From Ideonella oryzae (lineage in GTDB: Bacteria; Pseudomonadota; Gammaproteobacteria; Burkholderiales; Burkholderiaceae_C), in contig NZ_JAMXMC010000007.1 of the NCBI RefSeq assembly GCF_024055665.1, positions 279,017 to 343,016 on the forward strand: DNA of 64,000 nt, in the 5' to 3' direction. The position numbers and the translations under genes were made by a program. Shown here piece by piece: positions 29,751 through 47,519 of the stretch (position 1 is its first letter; every line of letters begins with the position of its first letter). The notes below the pieces were generated by a model, which saw only the letters and a list, made by a program, of their open reading frames with translations, was not told the DNA's origin and made no database searches.

Positions 29751-31808
29751 TCAGTTGGAGGAACGCTCGATCTGGGGCTCGTGGTCGATCGCTGCGCGCA
29801 CCTTGTCGGCCAGCTGCTCGGCGGTGAAGCCCAGGGACTGCATCAGGGCCGGGCCGGGGGCCGAGGCGCCAAAGTGGTCCAGGCCCAGCACCTCGCGGCA
29901 GCCGTAGAAGGCCCAGCCGCGGGTGCTGCCGGCCTCCACCGCCACGCGCGGCAGGTGGCGGCCCAGCACGCTGTCGCGGTAGCGCGCGTCCTGGACGTCG
30001 AACACGCTGGTGGACGGCATGGACACCACCCGCACCGGCAGGCCCTGCGCGTCCAGCAGGGCCTGGGCCTGCATCGCCAACGCCACCTCCGAGCCGGTGG
30101 CCAGGATCACCGCCTGAGCCTTCGGCCGGTCCGACAGCACATAGCCACCGCGCCGGATGGCCGCCACCTGCTCGGGGCTGCGCGCCTGGGCCGGCAGGGC
30201 CTGGCGCGACAGCAGCAGGGCGCTGGGCCGGTCGGCCTGCGACAGGGCCATCTGCCAGGCCACCGCCGTCTCGGCCGCATCGCAAGGGCGCCAGACGTCG
30301 AGGTTGGGGATCAGGCGCAGCGACCAGGCGTGCTCCACCGGCTGGTGGGTGGGGCCGTCCTCGCCCAGGCCGATGGAGTCGTGGGTGAAGACGTGGATGA
30401 CGCGCTTCTTCATCAGCGCGGCCATGCGGATGGCGTTGCGGCTGTAGTCGCTGAACACCATGAAGGTGCCGCCGAAGGGGATGAAGCCGCCATGCAGCGC
30501 GATGCCGTTCATGATGGCCGACATGCCGAACTCGCGCACGCCGTAGTTGATGTGGCGCCCGCCGGGCTGGCCGCCGCGCACCGCGCCGCAGCCGGGCCAG
30601 TCGGTCAGGTTGGAGGCGGTGAGGTCGGCCGAGCCGCCCAGCAGTTCCGGCAGCCGGGGCGCCAGCCGGGCGATGGCCTGCTGCGAGGCCTTGCGGGTGG
30701 CCACGGCCTCACCACGCTGCTGCACCTCGGCCAGCTCGCGCCAGCCTTCGAGCTCGAAGTCCAGCGGCAGCTCGCCGCGCAGCCGGCGCGCCAGCTCGGC
30801 GGCCTCGGCGGGGAAGGCGGCCCGGTAGGCGTCCCAACGGGCCTGCCAGGCCGCGTGCGCGGCCGCGCCGCGGGCCCGGGCGTCCCAGGCCTGGGCGATG
30901 TCGGCCGGCACCTCGAAAGGCCCGGCCGTCCAGCCCAGCGCGGCGCGGGTGGCGGCGATCTCCTCGGCGCCCAACGGCTCGCCGTGGGCCTGGGCCGAGC
31001 CCTGGCGGCCCGGCGCGCCGCGGCCGATGGTGGTGCGGCAGATGACCAGGGTGGGCCGGTCGTGGCGGCGGGCCTGGGCCAGCGCGGCGTCCAGCGCGGC
31101 CACGTCATGGCCGTCCACCGGGCCCAGCACAGCCCAACCGCAGGCGGTGAAGCGGGCCGCGGTGTCGTCGGCGAACCAGGGTGTGACGGCGCCGTCGATG
31201 CTGATGCCGTTGTCGTCGTACAGCGCCACCAGCTTGTGCAGCCGCCAGGCCCCGGCCAGCGAGATGGCTTCCTGGCTCAGGCCCTCCATCAGGCAGCCAT
31301 CGCCCAGGAAGACCCAGGTGCGGTGGTCCACCACGGTGTGCTCGGGGCGGTTGAACTCGTCGGCCAGCAGCTTCTCGGCCAGGGCCAGGCCCACCGCATT
31401 GGCCAGGCCCTGGCCCAAGGGGCCGGTGGTGGTCTCGACACCGGGGGTGTGGTCCACCTCGGGGTGGCCGGGGGTGCGGCTGCCGGCCTGGCGGAAGCGG
31501 CGCAGCTCGTCCACGGAGAGGTCGTAGCCGGTCAGGTGCAGCAGTGCATAGAGCAGCATGCTGGCGTGGCCGTTGGAGAGCACGAAGCGGTCGCGATCCC
31601 ACCAGTGGGGATCAGCCGGGTCGTGGCGCAGGTGGTGGTGCCACAGGGCCACGGCCATCTCGGCCATGCCCATGGGCGCGCCGGGGTGGCCGCTGCGGGC
31701 CTGCTGCACGGCGTCCATGGCCAGCGCGCGCAGCGCATTGGCCAGCGGGTTCAGCGGGGTGCGCGCGGGGCGGACCACGCGCTCGGCGGCGGAGGCGTTG
31801 GCGGCCAT
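29751..31808 (-). CDS. cbbT: Transketolase
   Basis: The start is ATG 31806-31808, 2 nt after the cbbP stop; the frame continues upstream into cbbP only as shadow coding. The 685-residue protein has the transketolase blocks ARSGHPGAPMGMAE near residue 35, the thiamine diphosphate motif GDGCLMEGLSQEA near 157, and the pyrimidine-domain segment FTHDSIGLGEDGPTHQPVEH near 470. It rearranges sugar phosphates in RuBP regeneration. Confidence 0.94.
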   Translation of the reverse strand: MAANASAAERVVRPARTPLNPLANALRALAMDAVQQARSGHPGAPMGMAEMAVALWHHHLRHDPADPHWWDRDRFVLSNGHASMLLYALLHLTGYDLSVDELRRFRQAGSRTPGHPEVDHTPGVETTTGPLGQGLANAVGLALAEKLLADEFNRPEHTVVDHRTWVFLGDGCLMEGLSQEAISLAGAWRLHKLVALYDDNGISIDGAVTPWFADDTAARFTACGWAVLGPVDGHDVAALDAALAQARRHDRPTLVICRTTIGRGAPGRQGSAQAHGEPLGAEEIAATRAALGWTAGPFEVPADIAQAWDARARGAAAHAAWQARWDAYRAAFPAEAAELARRLRGELPLDFELEGWRELAEVQQRGEAVATRKASQQAIARLAPRLPELLGGSADLTASNLTDWPGCGAVRGGQPGGRHINYGVREFGMSAIMNGIALHGGFIPFGGTFMVFSDYSRNAIRMAALMKKRVIHVFTHDSIGLGEDGPTHQPVEHAWSLRLIPNLDVWRPCDAAETAVAWQMALSQADRPSALLLSRQALPAQARSPEQVAAIRRGGYVLSDRPKAQAVILATGSEVALAMQAQALLDAQGLPVRVVSMPSTSVFDVQDARYRDSVLGRHLPRVAVEAGSTRGWAFYGCREVLGLDHFGASAPGPALMQSLGFTAEQLADKVRAAIDHEPQIERSSN

Positions 31809-31810
31809 GG

Positions 31811-32695
31811 TCACACCGCCTGACGCGCACGCTGGCGCCGTTCCATCATGCGCCAGATGTAGGGCGTGAAGATGAGCTGCATCGCCAGTTCCATCTTGCC
31901 GCCGGGCACCACCAGGGTGTTGGCCCGGCTCATCCACGCGTTGTTGATCATGTTGAGCAGGTAGGGGAAGTCGATGCCCTTGGGGTTGGCGAAGCGGATC
32001 ACGCAGATCGACTCGTCGGCCGTGGGGATGTCGCGGGCGATGAAGGGGTTGGAGGTGTCCACCACCGGCACGCGCTGGAAGTTGACGTGGGTGTGGGCGA
32101 ACTGCGGCGCGATGTAGTGCACGTAGTCGGGCATGCGGCGCAGGATGGTGTCGGTCACGGCCTCGGCGCTGTAGCCGCGCACATGCTTGTCGCGCCAGAG
32201 CTTCTGGATCCATTCCAGGTTGATGACGGGCACCACGCCGATCAGCAGGTCGGGGTGGCGGGCGATGTCGATCTCGGGCGTGACGACGGCGCCGTGCAGG
32301 CCCTCGTAGAACAGCAGGTCGGTGTCGCCGGGCAGCTCTTCCCAGGGGGTGAAGGTGCCGGGCTCCTGGCCGTAGGGCTGGGCCTCCACCGGGTCGTGCA
32401 GGTAGCGCCGGCGCCGGCCGGTGCCCGATTCGCCATAGCTGTGAAAGAGCTGCTCGAGCTCGGCGAAGAGGTTGTTCTCCGGCCCGAAGTGGCTGAAGTG
32501 GGTGTTGCCAGCCTCCTCGGCCGCGCGTTGGCGCTGGCGCATCTCGCCGCGGTCGTAGCGGTGGAAGCTGTCGCCTTCGACGACGGCGGCGCGCACGTTC
32601 TCGCGGCGGAAGATGTTCTCGAAGGTGCGGGTCACCGAGGAGGTGCCCGCACCGGACGAGCCGGTGATGGCGATGATGGGGTGTCGCGCGGACAT
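31811..32695 (-). CDS. cbbP: Phosphoribulokinase
   Basis: The 294-residue protein is the short bacterial (class I) phosphoribulokinase, with P-loop GSSGAGTSS (residues 13-21), VEGDSFHRYDR near 40 and the Walker B-like LLFYEGLHGA near 127. It makes RuBP, committing carbon to RuBisCO. It lies between cbbF and cbbT, with a 2-nt gap to cbbT. Confidence 0.95.
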   Translation of the reverse strand: MSARHPIIAITGSSGAGTSSVTRTFENIFRRENVRAAVVEGDSFHRYDRGEMRQRQRAAEEAGNTHFSHFGPENNLFAELEQLFHSYGESGTGRRRRYLHDPVEAQPYGQEPGTFTPWEELPGDTDLLFYEGLHGAVVTPEIDIARHPDLLIGVVPVINLEWIQKLWRDKHVRGYSAEAVTDTILRRMPDYVHYIAPQFAHTHVNFQRVPVVDTSNPFIARDIPTADESICVIRFANPKGIDFPYLLNMINNAWMSRANTLVVPGGKMELAMQLIFTPYIWRMMERRQRARQAV

Positions 32696-32756
32696 GGTCG
32701 TGTGTCTCCGGGTCTTCTTGGAATGGATGGCGTGAGGGGCGAGGGCCGGCGAGGCC

Positions 32757-33839
32757 TCAGGCCCTGAACAGGCTGCGCTCGGCGAACAGCGGGTTGGCCG
32801 GCTCGGCCTCCGACGGGTCGCGGTGGTACTGCTCGATGCGCTCGACCTCGTGGCGCGAGCCGAAGACCAGGCCGATGCGCTGGTGCAGCGCGCCGGGCCG
32901 CACGCCCAGCACCGGCTGCAGGCCGGTGGAGGCGCGCCCGCCCGCCTGCTCGATCAGAAAGCCCACCGGGTTGGCCTCGTACAGGAGGCGCAGGCGGCCG
33001 GCGCGGGCCGGCTCCTTGCGGTCGCGCGGGTACATGAAGACGCCGCCGCGCATCAGGATGCGGTGGGTCTCGGCCACCAGCGAGGCGATCCAGCGCATGT
33101 TGAAGTCCTTGCCGCGCGCGCCGCTGGCGCCGGCCAGGCACTCGTCCACATAGCGCTTGATCGGCGGCTCCCAGAAGCGGCTGTTGGAGGCATTGATCGC
33201 GAACTCGCGGGTGTCGGGCGGCACCTGCAGGTCCGGGTGGGTCAGCATGAACTCGCCCAGGTCCGGGTGCAGGGTGAAGCCCACCGTGCCGTGGCCCACG
33301 CTGAGCACCAGCATGGTGGTGGGGCCGTAGAGCGCGTAGCCGGCGGCCACCTGGGCCGCGCCGGGCTGCAGGAAGTCGGCCTCCACCGGCGCGCGGCCGC
33401 TGTCCACCACGTCCTGCGGCGCGCGCAGGATGGAGAAGATGCTGCCCACCGAGACGTTGACGTCGATGTTGCTGGAGCCGTCCAGCGGGTCGAACAGCAG
33501 CAGGTACTTGCCGCGCGGCTGGCTGTCCGGGATGGGGTAGGGCGCCTCCATCTCCTCGGAGGCCATGCCGGCCAGGGTGCCCGAGCCCTCGTTGCGACGC
33601 AGGAAGACCTCGTTGGCCAGCACGTCCAGGGGCTTCTGTTCCTCGCCCTGCACGTTGACGGCCGCCGGGGTGGCCGGGGCCGCGCTGCCCAGCTCGCCGA
33701 GCTTGACCGCGCGGGCGATGGCCTTGGCGGCCAGGGAGACGTCGAGGATCAGGGCATTGAGCTCGCCGCTGGCGCCGGGAAAGCGGCGGCGCTGCTCGAT
33801 CAGGTACTGGGTGAGCGTGGGGCGGTGGGACAGGGGCAT
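32757..33839 (-). CDS. cbbF: Class I fructose-1,6-/sedoheptulose-1,7-bisphosphatase
   Basis: The 360-residue protein shows the FBPase I metal and substrate blocks: ASEEMEAPY near residue 95, LFDPLDGSSNIDVN near 116 and the C-terminal NPVGFLIEQAGGRAS near 290. It removes the 1-phosphate from fructose and sedoheptulose bisphosphates. GGAG lies upstream of the ATG. It follows cbbX by 39 nt. Confidence 0.93.
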   Translation of the reverse strand: MPLSHRPTLTQYLIEQRRRFPGASGELNALILDVSLAAKAIARAVKLGELGSAAPATPAAVNVQGEEQKPLDVLANEVFLRRNEGSGTLAGMASEEMEAPYPIPDSQPRGKYLLLFDPLDGSSNIDVNVSVGSIFSILRAPQDVVDSGRAPVEADFLQPGAAQVAAGYALYGPTTMLVLSVGHGTVGFTLHPDLGEFMLTHPDLQVPPDTREFAINASNSRFWEPPIKRYVDECLAGASGARGKDFNMRWIASLVAETHRILMRGGVFMYPRDRKEPARAGRLRLLYEANPVGFLIEQAGGRASTGLQPVLGVRPGALHQRIGLVFGSRHEVERIEQYHRDPSEAEPANPLFAERSLFRA

Positions 33840-33878
33840 GACAGTCTCCTCGTGTGTTCTGGGGGTGGCCGCGCCGGC

Positions 33879-34853
33879 TCAGGCCGCGGGCGTGTCAGCC
33901 GTGGTGGCCGAGGCAAAGACCCGACTGGCGGCGATGTCGTCGGGCACCAGCGTGGACAGGGTCTCGGCATCGAGCACCCGGTCGGGCTCGGCGAAGAGCC
34001 GGCTGGCCTGGCGCAGGCGGGCCCGGTCCAGCGCATTGCGCACGCTGCGGGCATTGGCGAAGTGCGGCTGGGCCAGGCGCAGCGCCAGGTAGCGGGCGAA
34101 GGTCTCGCGCGTCCCCTCGCCGAAGCGGTAGTGCTGGCCGGCGAGCATGCGGTCGGCAATGCCCAGCAGTTCGTCGGCGCTGTAGTCGGGGAAGTCGAGG
34201 TGGTGGGCGATGCGCGAGCTCATGCCCGGGTTGGACTGGAAGAAGGTGTCCATGCGGTCCTTGTAGCCCGCCAGGATCACCACCAGGTCGTCGCGCTGGT
34301 TCTCCATCACCTGCAGCAGGATCTCGATGGCCTCCTGGCCGTAGTCGCGCTCGTTCTCGGGCCGGTAGAGGTAGTAGGCCTCGTCGATGAACAGCACGCC
34401 GCCCATGGCCTTCTTCAGCACCTCCTTGGTCTTGGGCGCGGTGTGGCCGATGTACTGGCCCACCAGGTCGTCGCGCGTGACGGCCACCAGGTGGCCCTTG
34501 CGGATGTAGCCCAGGCGGTGAAGGATCTCGGCCATGCGCAGGGCCACCGTGGTCTTGCCGGTGCCGGGGTTGCCGGTGAAACACATGTGCAGGCTGGGAG
34601 CCTGCGCGGCCAGCTGGAACTGGGCGCGCAGCTTGTCGATCACCAGCAGCGCGGCGATGTCGCGCAGCCGGGCCTTGACCGGGCGCAGGCCGATCAGGTC
34701 GCGGTCGAGCTCGTCGAGCACCTCCATCACCCGGCTCTGGGCCAGCACCTCGTGGACGGTGCGGGCCGCGGGGGCAGCCTCGGGCGCGGCGGCGGGCGTG
34801 GGGGCGGCCGTGGCCGTCGCCACGCCGGGAATGGCGTAGAGCGGGGCGTTCAT
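33879..34853 (-). CDS. cbbX: Red-type RuBisCO activase CbbX
   Basis: The 324-residue AAA+ protein has Walker A in GNPGTGKTT (near residue 93), Walker B in [12 protein letters not shown] near 155 and the arginine-rich C-terminal lid. CbbX extracts inhibitory sugar phosphates by engaging the C-terminal tail of red-type RuBisCO large subunits. GGAGG lies 7 nt before the ATG. It directly follows cbbS, separated by a strong hairpin. Confidence 0.94.
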   Translation of the reverse strand: MNAPLYAIPGVATATAAPTPAAAPEAAPAARTVHEVLAQSRVMEVLDELDRDLIGLRPVKARLRDIAALLVIDKLRAQFQLAAQAPSLHMCFTGNPGTGKTTVALRMAEILHRLGYIRKGHLVAVTRDDLVGQYIGHTAPKTKEVLKKAMGGVLFIDEAYYLYRPENERDYGQEAIEILLQVMENQRDDLVVILAGYKDRMDTFFQSNPGMSSRIAHHLDFPDYSADELLGIADRMLAGQHYRFGEGTRETFARYLALRLAQPHFANARSVRNALDRARLRQASRLFAEPDRVLDAETLSTLVPDDIAASRVFASATTADTPAA

Positions 34854-34872
34854 CGGGGAACCTCCGGCAAGG

Positions 34873-34901
34873 GGGTCAGGCTCATGGGACGAGCCTGACC
34901 C
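34873..34901 (-). promoter_or_regulatory. 11-bp perfect stem-loop between cbbS and cbbX
   Basis: GGGTCAGGCTC and GAGCCTGACCC (arms 34873-34883 and 34891-34901) form a perfect 11-bp stem with a 7-nt loop, about 30 nt after the cbbS stop and 20 nt before the cbbX start. No T-run follows, so it is more likely an mRNA 3'-end stabiliser or partial terminator than a full terminator. Such a hairpin could keep cbbLS transcript levels above those of the downstream cbb genes. Confidence 0.75.
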
Positions 34902-34931
34902 GGGACAGGGGACGCGCAGGGATCGCGCGGC

Positions 34932-35366
34932 TCAGTAACGCTCGGCCTCGGGGTGGTCGGCGGCGTAGCCGCGCAGGGTGTAGCGCTGGCTGCGGCCGTG
35001 GATCTCCTGGCGCTGCAGCTGGAAGCCCGGCTCGGCCGGCGGGCGGTTGACGATGAAGCACATGGCGATGGATTCGATGCCGCGGGTCGAATCGAAGGCC
35101 ATCATGCGGATGTAGTGGCGCGGGAAAGCCTGGCGGCAGCCCTGCAGTTCGAGCATCACGCCGGCGGCGTCCTGCAGGTCGAACATGGGCATGCCGTACA
35201 TCTCCCAGTAGGTGTTGCGCGGGTGCGGGTCGTCGGTGTATTCGACGCTCCAGGCATAGCCCTTGGCCAGGCCGTACTCGATCTGTGCGCGGATCTCGGC
35301 GTCGCTCAGGTCGGGCAGGAAGCTGAACTGGCCCTGGGTCAGGCGGCCGGTGGGGTTGGTCATCAT
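34932..35366 (-). CDS. cbbS: Ribulose-bisphosphate carboxylase small subunit (form I, red type)
   Basis: The start is chosen at the ATG-ATG pair 35361-35366 because AAGGAG lies 8 nt upstream; a further in-frame ATG at 35405 would add 13 unrelated residues. The product is 144 residues: N-terminal TQGQFSFLPDLSDAEI, the core RNTYWEMYGMPMFD, and the C-terminal extension with NRPPAEPGFQL typical of red-type small subunits, which forms the beta-barrel of the L8S8 central channel. An unusually long 346-nt gap separates it from cbbL. Confidence 0.95.
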   Translation of the reverse strand: MMTNPTGRLTQGQFSFLPDLSDAEIRAQIEYGLAKGYAWSVEYTDDPHPRNTYWEMYGMPMFDLQDAAGVMLELQGCRQAFPRHYIRMMAFDSTRGIESIAMCFIVNRPPAEPGFQLQRQEIHGRSQRYTLRGYAADHPEAERY

Positions 35367-35450
35367 GGTGGGTGCTCCTTGGGGGCTCTCGCCCATTTCG
35401 GTCAAAAGCGGTCGCGGCGTGTGGGGTCAGGCCGGCGGGGCGACTTCTTC

Positions 35451-35504
35451 CGCTCATGTCCCCCGGCCCTGGCCTTCAGCCAGGGCCTCCTCCTTGACTT
35501 CGCT
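35451..35504 (+). repeat. Structured repeat, copy A (cbbL-cbbS spacer)
   Basis: On the plus strand this copy reads a 14-nt flank (CGCTCATGTCCCCC), a perfect 9-bp stem GGCCCTGGC/GCCAGGGCC with a 5-nt loop, and a 17-nt flank (TCCTCCTTGACTTCGCT). Both flanks recur exactly, in opposite orientation, in copy B. The stem sequence differs while pairing is kept. Confidence 0.8.
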
Positions 35505-35603
35505 TCAGAAGTCACCCCACCGACCTGACCGGCAACGTGGATGGCCTGCGATGGTTTGACTGCCAAGCACCGTGCCGATCGGGCAACCCGGGGTGCTTGC
35601 CGG

Positions 35604-35655
35604 AGCGAAGTCAAGGAGGAGGACGGCGCGCAGCGTCGTCCGGGGGACATGAGCG
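35604..35655 (-). repeat. Structured repeat, copy B (inverted, cbbL-cbbS spacer)
   Basis: On the minus strand this copy has the same 14-nt and 17-nt flanks as copy A with no mismatch. The internal 9-bp stem is GGACGACGC/GCGCCGTCC with a 3-nt loop, pairing at eight positions plus one wobble. Four of the nine stem positions differ from copy A with compensation, a sign of selection on structure. The two copies face each other across 99 nt that holds another stem (CAAGCACC 35564-35571 with GGTGCTTG 35592-35599). Confidence 0.8.
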
Positions 35656-35712
35656 CAGGGAAGTGCCCCGGGGGGCCCGATCCCGCGCAGACCGTGGCCT
35701 GCTGGGGGTGAT

Positions 35713-37257
<1,545 letters not shown>

Positions 37258-37277
37258 TCAGACTTCGTTGGCTTTCG

Positions 37278-37294
37278 ATTCAGTTTCCCTGAAT
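37278..37294. promoter_or_regulatory. CbbR/LysR-type dyad over the cbbR start codon
   Basis: ATTCAG-TTTCC-CTGAAT is a perfect 6-bp inverted repeat containing a T-N11-A core. It ends on the cbbR ATG (37293-37295). A further ATTCAG half-site lies at 37256-37261, towards cbbL. The arrangement fits a LysR regulator that autoregulates and activates the divergent cbbL promoter. Confidence 0.6.
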
Positions 37295-38255
37295 GAAAAA
37301 CGTCACCTTCCGGCAGATCCGGGTTTTCACCGAGGTGGCCCGGCAGCTCAGCTTCGTGCGGGCGGCCGAGGCCCTGCACCTGACGCCGCCGGCCGTGACC
37401 ATGCAGGTCAAGGAGCTGGAGGCCCAGCTGGAACTGCCGCTGTTCGACCGCCAGGGCCGCAAGGTGGCGCTGACCACGGCGGGCGAGTACTTCCTGGTGC
37501 ATGCGCGGCGCCTGCTGGCGGTGATGAAGGACGCCGAGGACGCCATGCAGCGCCTGCGCCACCTGGAGACCGGCGTGCTCAACGTGGGTCTGGTGAGCAC
37601 GGCCAAGTACTTCGTGCCGCGCCTGCTGGCGCGCTTTCGCGACGAGCACCCGGGGGTGGAGGTGCGGCTGCAGGTGGCCGGCAGGCGCGACCAGCTGGTG
37701 ACCCTGCTCAACAACGGCGAGGTGGACCTGGCCATCATGGGCCGGCCCCCGCGCGAGCTGGCCACCCGCGCCGAGCCCTTTGCCGCCCACCCGCATGTCT
37801 TCGTCGCCCCGCCGGGCCACCCGCTGCTGGCCCTGGGCCATGTGCCGGTGGCCATGCTGGAAAACCAGCCGCTGATCGTGCGCGAGGGGGCCTCGGGCAC
37901 CCGGGCCCTGATGGACCGCTTCTTCCAGGACCACCGGGTGACGCCGCGCATCGCGATGGAAATGCCCAGCAATGAGACCATCAAGCAGGCGGTGATGGCC
38001 GGCATGGGCCTGAGCTTCCTGAGCCTGCACACGCTGGGGTTGGAGCTGCGCGCGCAGGAGATCGAGTTGCTGCACGTGGAGCACGCGCCGGTGATCCGCA
38101 CCTGGAACGTGGTGCACCTGCAGTCGCGCCTGCTTTCACCGGCGGCCGAGGCCTTCCGCTACTTCATCCTGGAGGAGGGCGAAGCCTGGCTGGCCGCGCA
38201 CGACCGGCCCTGGATCGGCCCGGGTCTGGAAGACCGCGGCCCCGCGAAGGCCTAG
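37293..38255 (+). CDS. cbbR: LysR-type regulator of the cbb operon
   Basis: The 320-residue protein has the LysR winged helix-turn-helix at its N-terminus ([38 protein letters not shown]) and a periplasmic-binding-protein-like effector domain after about residue 90. It is divergent from cbbL across 110 bp, the standard CbbR arrangement. CbbR activates the operon in response to Calvin-cycle metabolites and NADPH. Its stop shares CTAG with the convergent fumC stop. Confidence 0.93.
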   Translation: MKNVTFRQIRVFTEVARQLSFVRAAEALHLTPPAVTMQVKELEAQLELPLFDRQGRKVALTTAGEYFLVHARRLLAVMKDAEDAMQRLRHLETGVLNVGLVSTAKYFVPRLLARFRDEHPGVEVRLQVAGRRDQLVTLLNNGEVDLAIMGRPPRELATRAEPFAAHPHVFVAPPGHPLLALGHVPVAMLENQPLIVREGASGTRALMDRFFQDHRVTPRIAMEMPSNETIKQAVMAGMGLSFLSLHTLGLELRAQEIELLHVEHAPVIRTWNVVHLQSRLLSPAAEAFRYFILEEGEAWLAAHDRPWIGPGLEDRGPAKA

Positions 38256-39643
38256 GCGGGACCCACCATGCGCGCGGGGTCCACCCAGGCGTCGAACTGC
38301 TCGGCCGTGACGTGGCCGCTGGCGATGGCCGCCTCGCGCAGCGTCGTGCCCTCGCGGTGGGCCTTCTTGGCGATGGCGGCGGCGCGGTCGTAGCCGATGT
38401 GGGGGTTGAGCGCGGTCACCAGCATCAGCGAGCGTTCCAGCAGCTCGTGCATGCGGGCCCGGTCCGGTTCGATGCCGCTGGCGCAGTGGGTGTCGAAGCT
38501 GCGCATGCCGTCGGCCAGCAGGCGCGCGCTCTGCAGGAAGTTGTGGATCAGCACCGGCTTGTAGACATTGAGCTCGAAGTTGCCCGAGGCGCCGGCCAGG
38601 TTGACCGCGACATCGTTGCCGAAGACCTGGCAGCAGGCCATGGTCAGGGCCTCGCACTGGGTCGGGTTGACCTTGCCCGGCATGATGGAGCTGCCCGGCT
38701 CGTTCTCCGGGATGCGCAGCTCGCCCAGGCCGGCGCGCGGGCCCGAAGCCAGCCAGCGCACGTCGTTGGCGATCTTGAACAAGGACGCCGCCAGGGTCTT
38801 GAGCGCACCATGGGCGTGGACGATGGCGTCGTGCGCGGCCATGGCCTCGAAGCGGTTGGGCGCATTCACCAGGCCCAGGCCGGTGGCCTGGTTCAGCAGC
38901 GCCACCACCCGGGTGGCGAATTCGGGGTGGGCATTCAGCCCGGTGCCCACCGCGGTGCCGCCCAGGGCCAGCTCGCGCAGGTGAGGCAGGGCCGCGCGCA
39001 GGTGGGCCTCGGCATGGTCGAGCTGGGCCACCCAGCCCGACATCTCCTGGCCCAGGGTCAGCGGCGTGGCGTCCTGCAGGTGGGTGCGGCCGATCTTGAC
39101 GATGTCGGCGAACAGGCGGGATTTGGCCCGCAAGGTGTCGCGCAAGCGGCCCAGCGCCGGCAGCAGCTCGGCCTGCAGGGCCTGGGTGGCCGCCAGGTTC
39201 ATCGCGGTCGGAAAGACATCGTTGGAGGACTGGCCGAGGTTCACCTCGTCGTTGGGGTGCACCCGCCGCCCGGCGCCCACCGGGCCGCCCAGCAGCTGCG
39301 AGGCCCGGTTGGCCAGCACCTCGTTGACGTTCATGTTCGTCTGCGTGCCCGAGCCGGTCTGCCAGACCACCAGCGGGAACTCGGCCTCCCAGCGCCCGGC
39401 CAGCACCTCGTCGGCCGCCGCCACGATGGCCTGCGCCTTGGCCGCGTCCAGCAGGCCCAGGCCGGCGTTGGCCTCGGCCGCTGCGCGCTTGACCCGCGTC
39501 AAGGCATGCACCAGGGCCGCTGGCATACGCTCTTGGGAGATCTCGAAGTGCTCCAGTGACCGCTGCGTCTGAGCGCCCCAGAGGCGCTCGACGGGGACGG
39601 CGATTTCGCCGAAGGTGTCACGTTCCAGGCGCACTTCGCTCAT
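38252..39643 (-). CDS. fumC: Class II fumarate hydratase
   Basis: The start is ATG 39641-39643 with GGGAG upstream. The 463-residue protein has the fumarase/aspartase signature [16 protein letters not shown] near residue 317, plus [14 protein letters not shown] near 98 and [16 protein letters not shown] near 185, as in FumC. It hydrates fumarate to malate in the TCA cycle and needs no iron-sulphur cluster. It is convergent with cbbR. Confidence 0.95.
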   Translation of the reverse strand: MSEVRLERDTFGEIAVPVERLWGAQTQRSLEHFEISQERMPAALVHALTRVKRAAAEANAGLGLLDAAKAQAIVAAADEVLAGRWEAEFPLVVWQTGSGTQTNMNVNEVLANRASQLLGGPVGAGRRVHPNDEVNLGQSSNDVFPTAMNLAATQALQAELLPALGRLRDTLRAKSRLFADIVKIGRTHLQDATPLTLGQEMSGWVAQLDHAEAHLRAALPHLRELALGGTAVGTGLNAHPEFATRVVALLNQATGLGLVNAPNRFEAMAAHDAIVHAHGALKTLAASLFKIANDVRWLASGPRAGLGELRIPENEPGSSIMPGKVNPTQCEALTMACCQVFGNDVAVNLAGASGNFELNVYKPVLIHNFLQSARLLADGMRSFDTHCASGIEPDRARMHELLERSLMLVTALNPHIGYDRAAAIAKKAHREGTTLREAAIASGHVTAEQFDAWVDPARMVGPA

Positions 39644-39715
39644 GCCGTTCTCCCGAAAAGAAGGGATGATTTCGCCCTCACCTGGCTTGCCCCCGGGGCG
39701 AAGATAGACGGCAAC

Positions 39716-39738
39716 TGAGGGCTCTCTCCAAGCCCTCA
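39716..39738. promoter_or_regulatory. 8-bp stem-loop upstream of the HD-GYP gene
   Basis: TGAGGGCT and AGCCCTCA form a perfect 8-bp stem with a 7-nt loop, in the divergent region between fumC and the HD-GYP regulator. Whether it acts as DNA operator or RNA structure cannot be told. Confidence 0.35.
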
Positions 39739-39818
39739 CGGGCTGGCAGCAGCTTACGATGGCCGCGCGAACCTGCCAAGGCCCGCGACCCGCTGCTGCC
39801 GCCCCGGTCGAAAACAAG

Positions 39819-40937
<1,119 letters not shown>

Positions 40938-40945
40938 GCCCCACC

Positions 40946-47078
<6,133 letters not shown>

Positions 47079-47086
<8 letters not shown>

Positions 47087-47501
47087 CGCCACCGCGCCCG
47101 ATGCGGGGCGACCGGCCCATGTGCTGGTCGCCGAGGACCACCCGGTCAACCGGGTGGTGGCCCAGGCCATGCTGGCCAGCCTGGGCGTCAGCTGCACGCT
47201 GGCCGAGGACGGCGGCGAGGCCGTTGAATGCGCGGCCGTGGTCGAGCTGGACCTGGTGCTGATGGACCTGCACATGCCCGGACTGGACGGACTGGAAGCC
47301 ACCCGCCAGCTGCGTGCCAACGCCGAAGCCGCGGGCCGCCCGCGCGTGCCGGTGGTGGCCATGACCGGCGGCGACGAGGCCGTGGACGGCCCCGATTGCC
47401 GGGCCGCCGGCATGGACGGCTTTCTGGCCAAGCCTTTCACGCTCGAGGCCCTGCGGGCCTGCCTGCTGCAGCACGGCGTGCGCTGCGCCTCCGCCGGCTG
47501 A
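47079..47501 (+). CDS. Stand-alone receiver (CheY-like) protein
   Basis: The start is placed at ATG 47079 because AAGGAGG ends 6 nt upstream; the earlier in-frame ATG at 47073 abuts the ribosome site. The gene overlaps the 3' end of the kinase by 8 nt. The 140-residue receiver has the acidic pair in VLVAEDHPVNR, phosphoacceptor in LVLMDLHMPGLDG and the FLAKPF loop. It resembles the receiver modules of BarA-type hybrids and may be the terminal acceptor of the adjacent phosphorelay. Confidence 0.87.
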
Positions 47502-47519
47502 AGCGCGGGGGCCGCCCGC

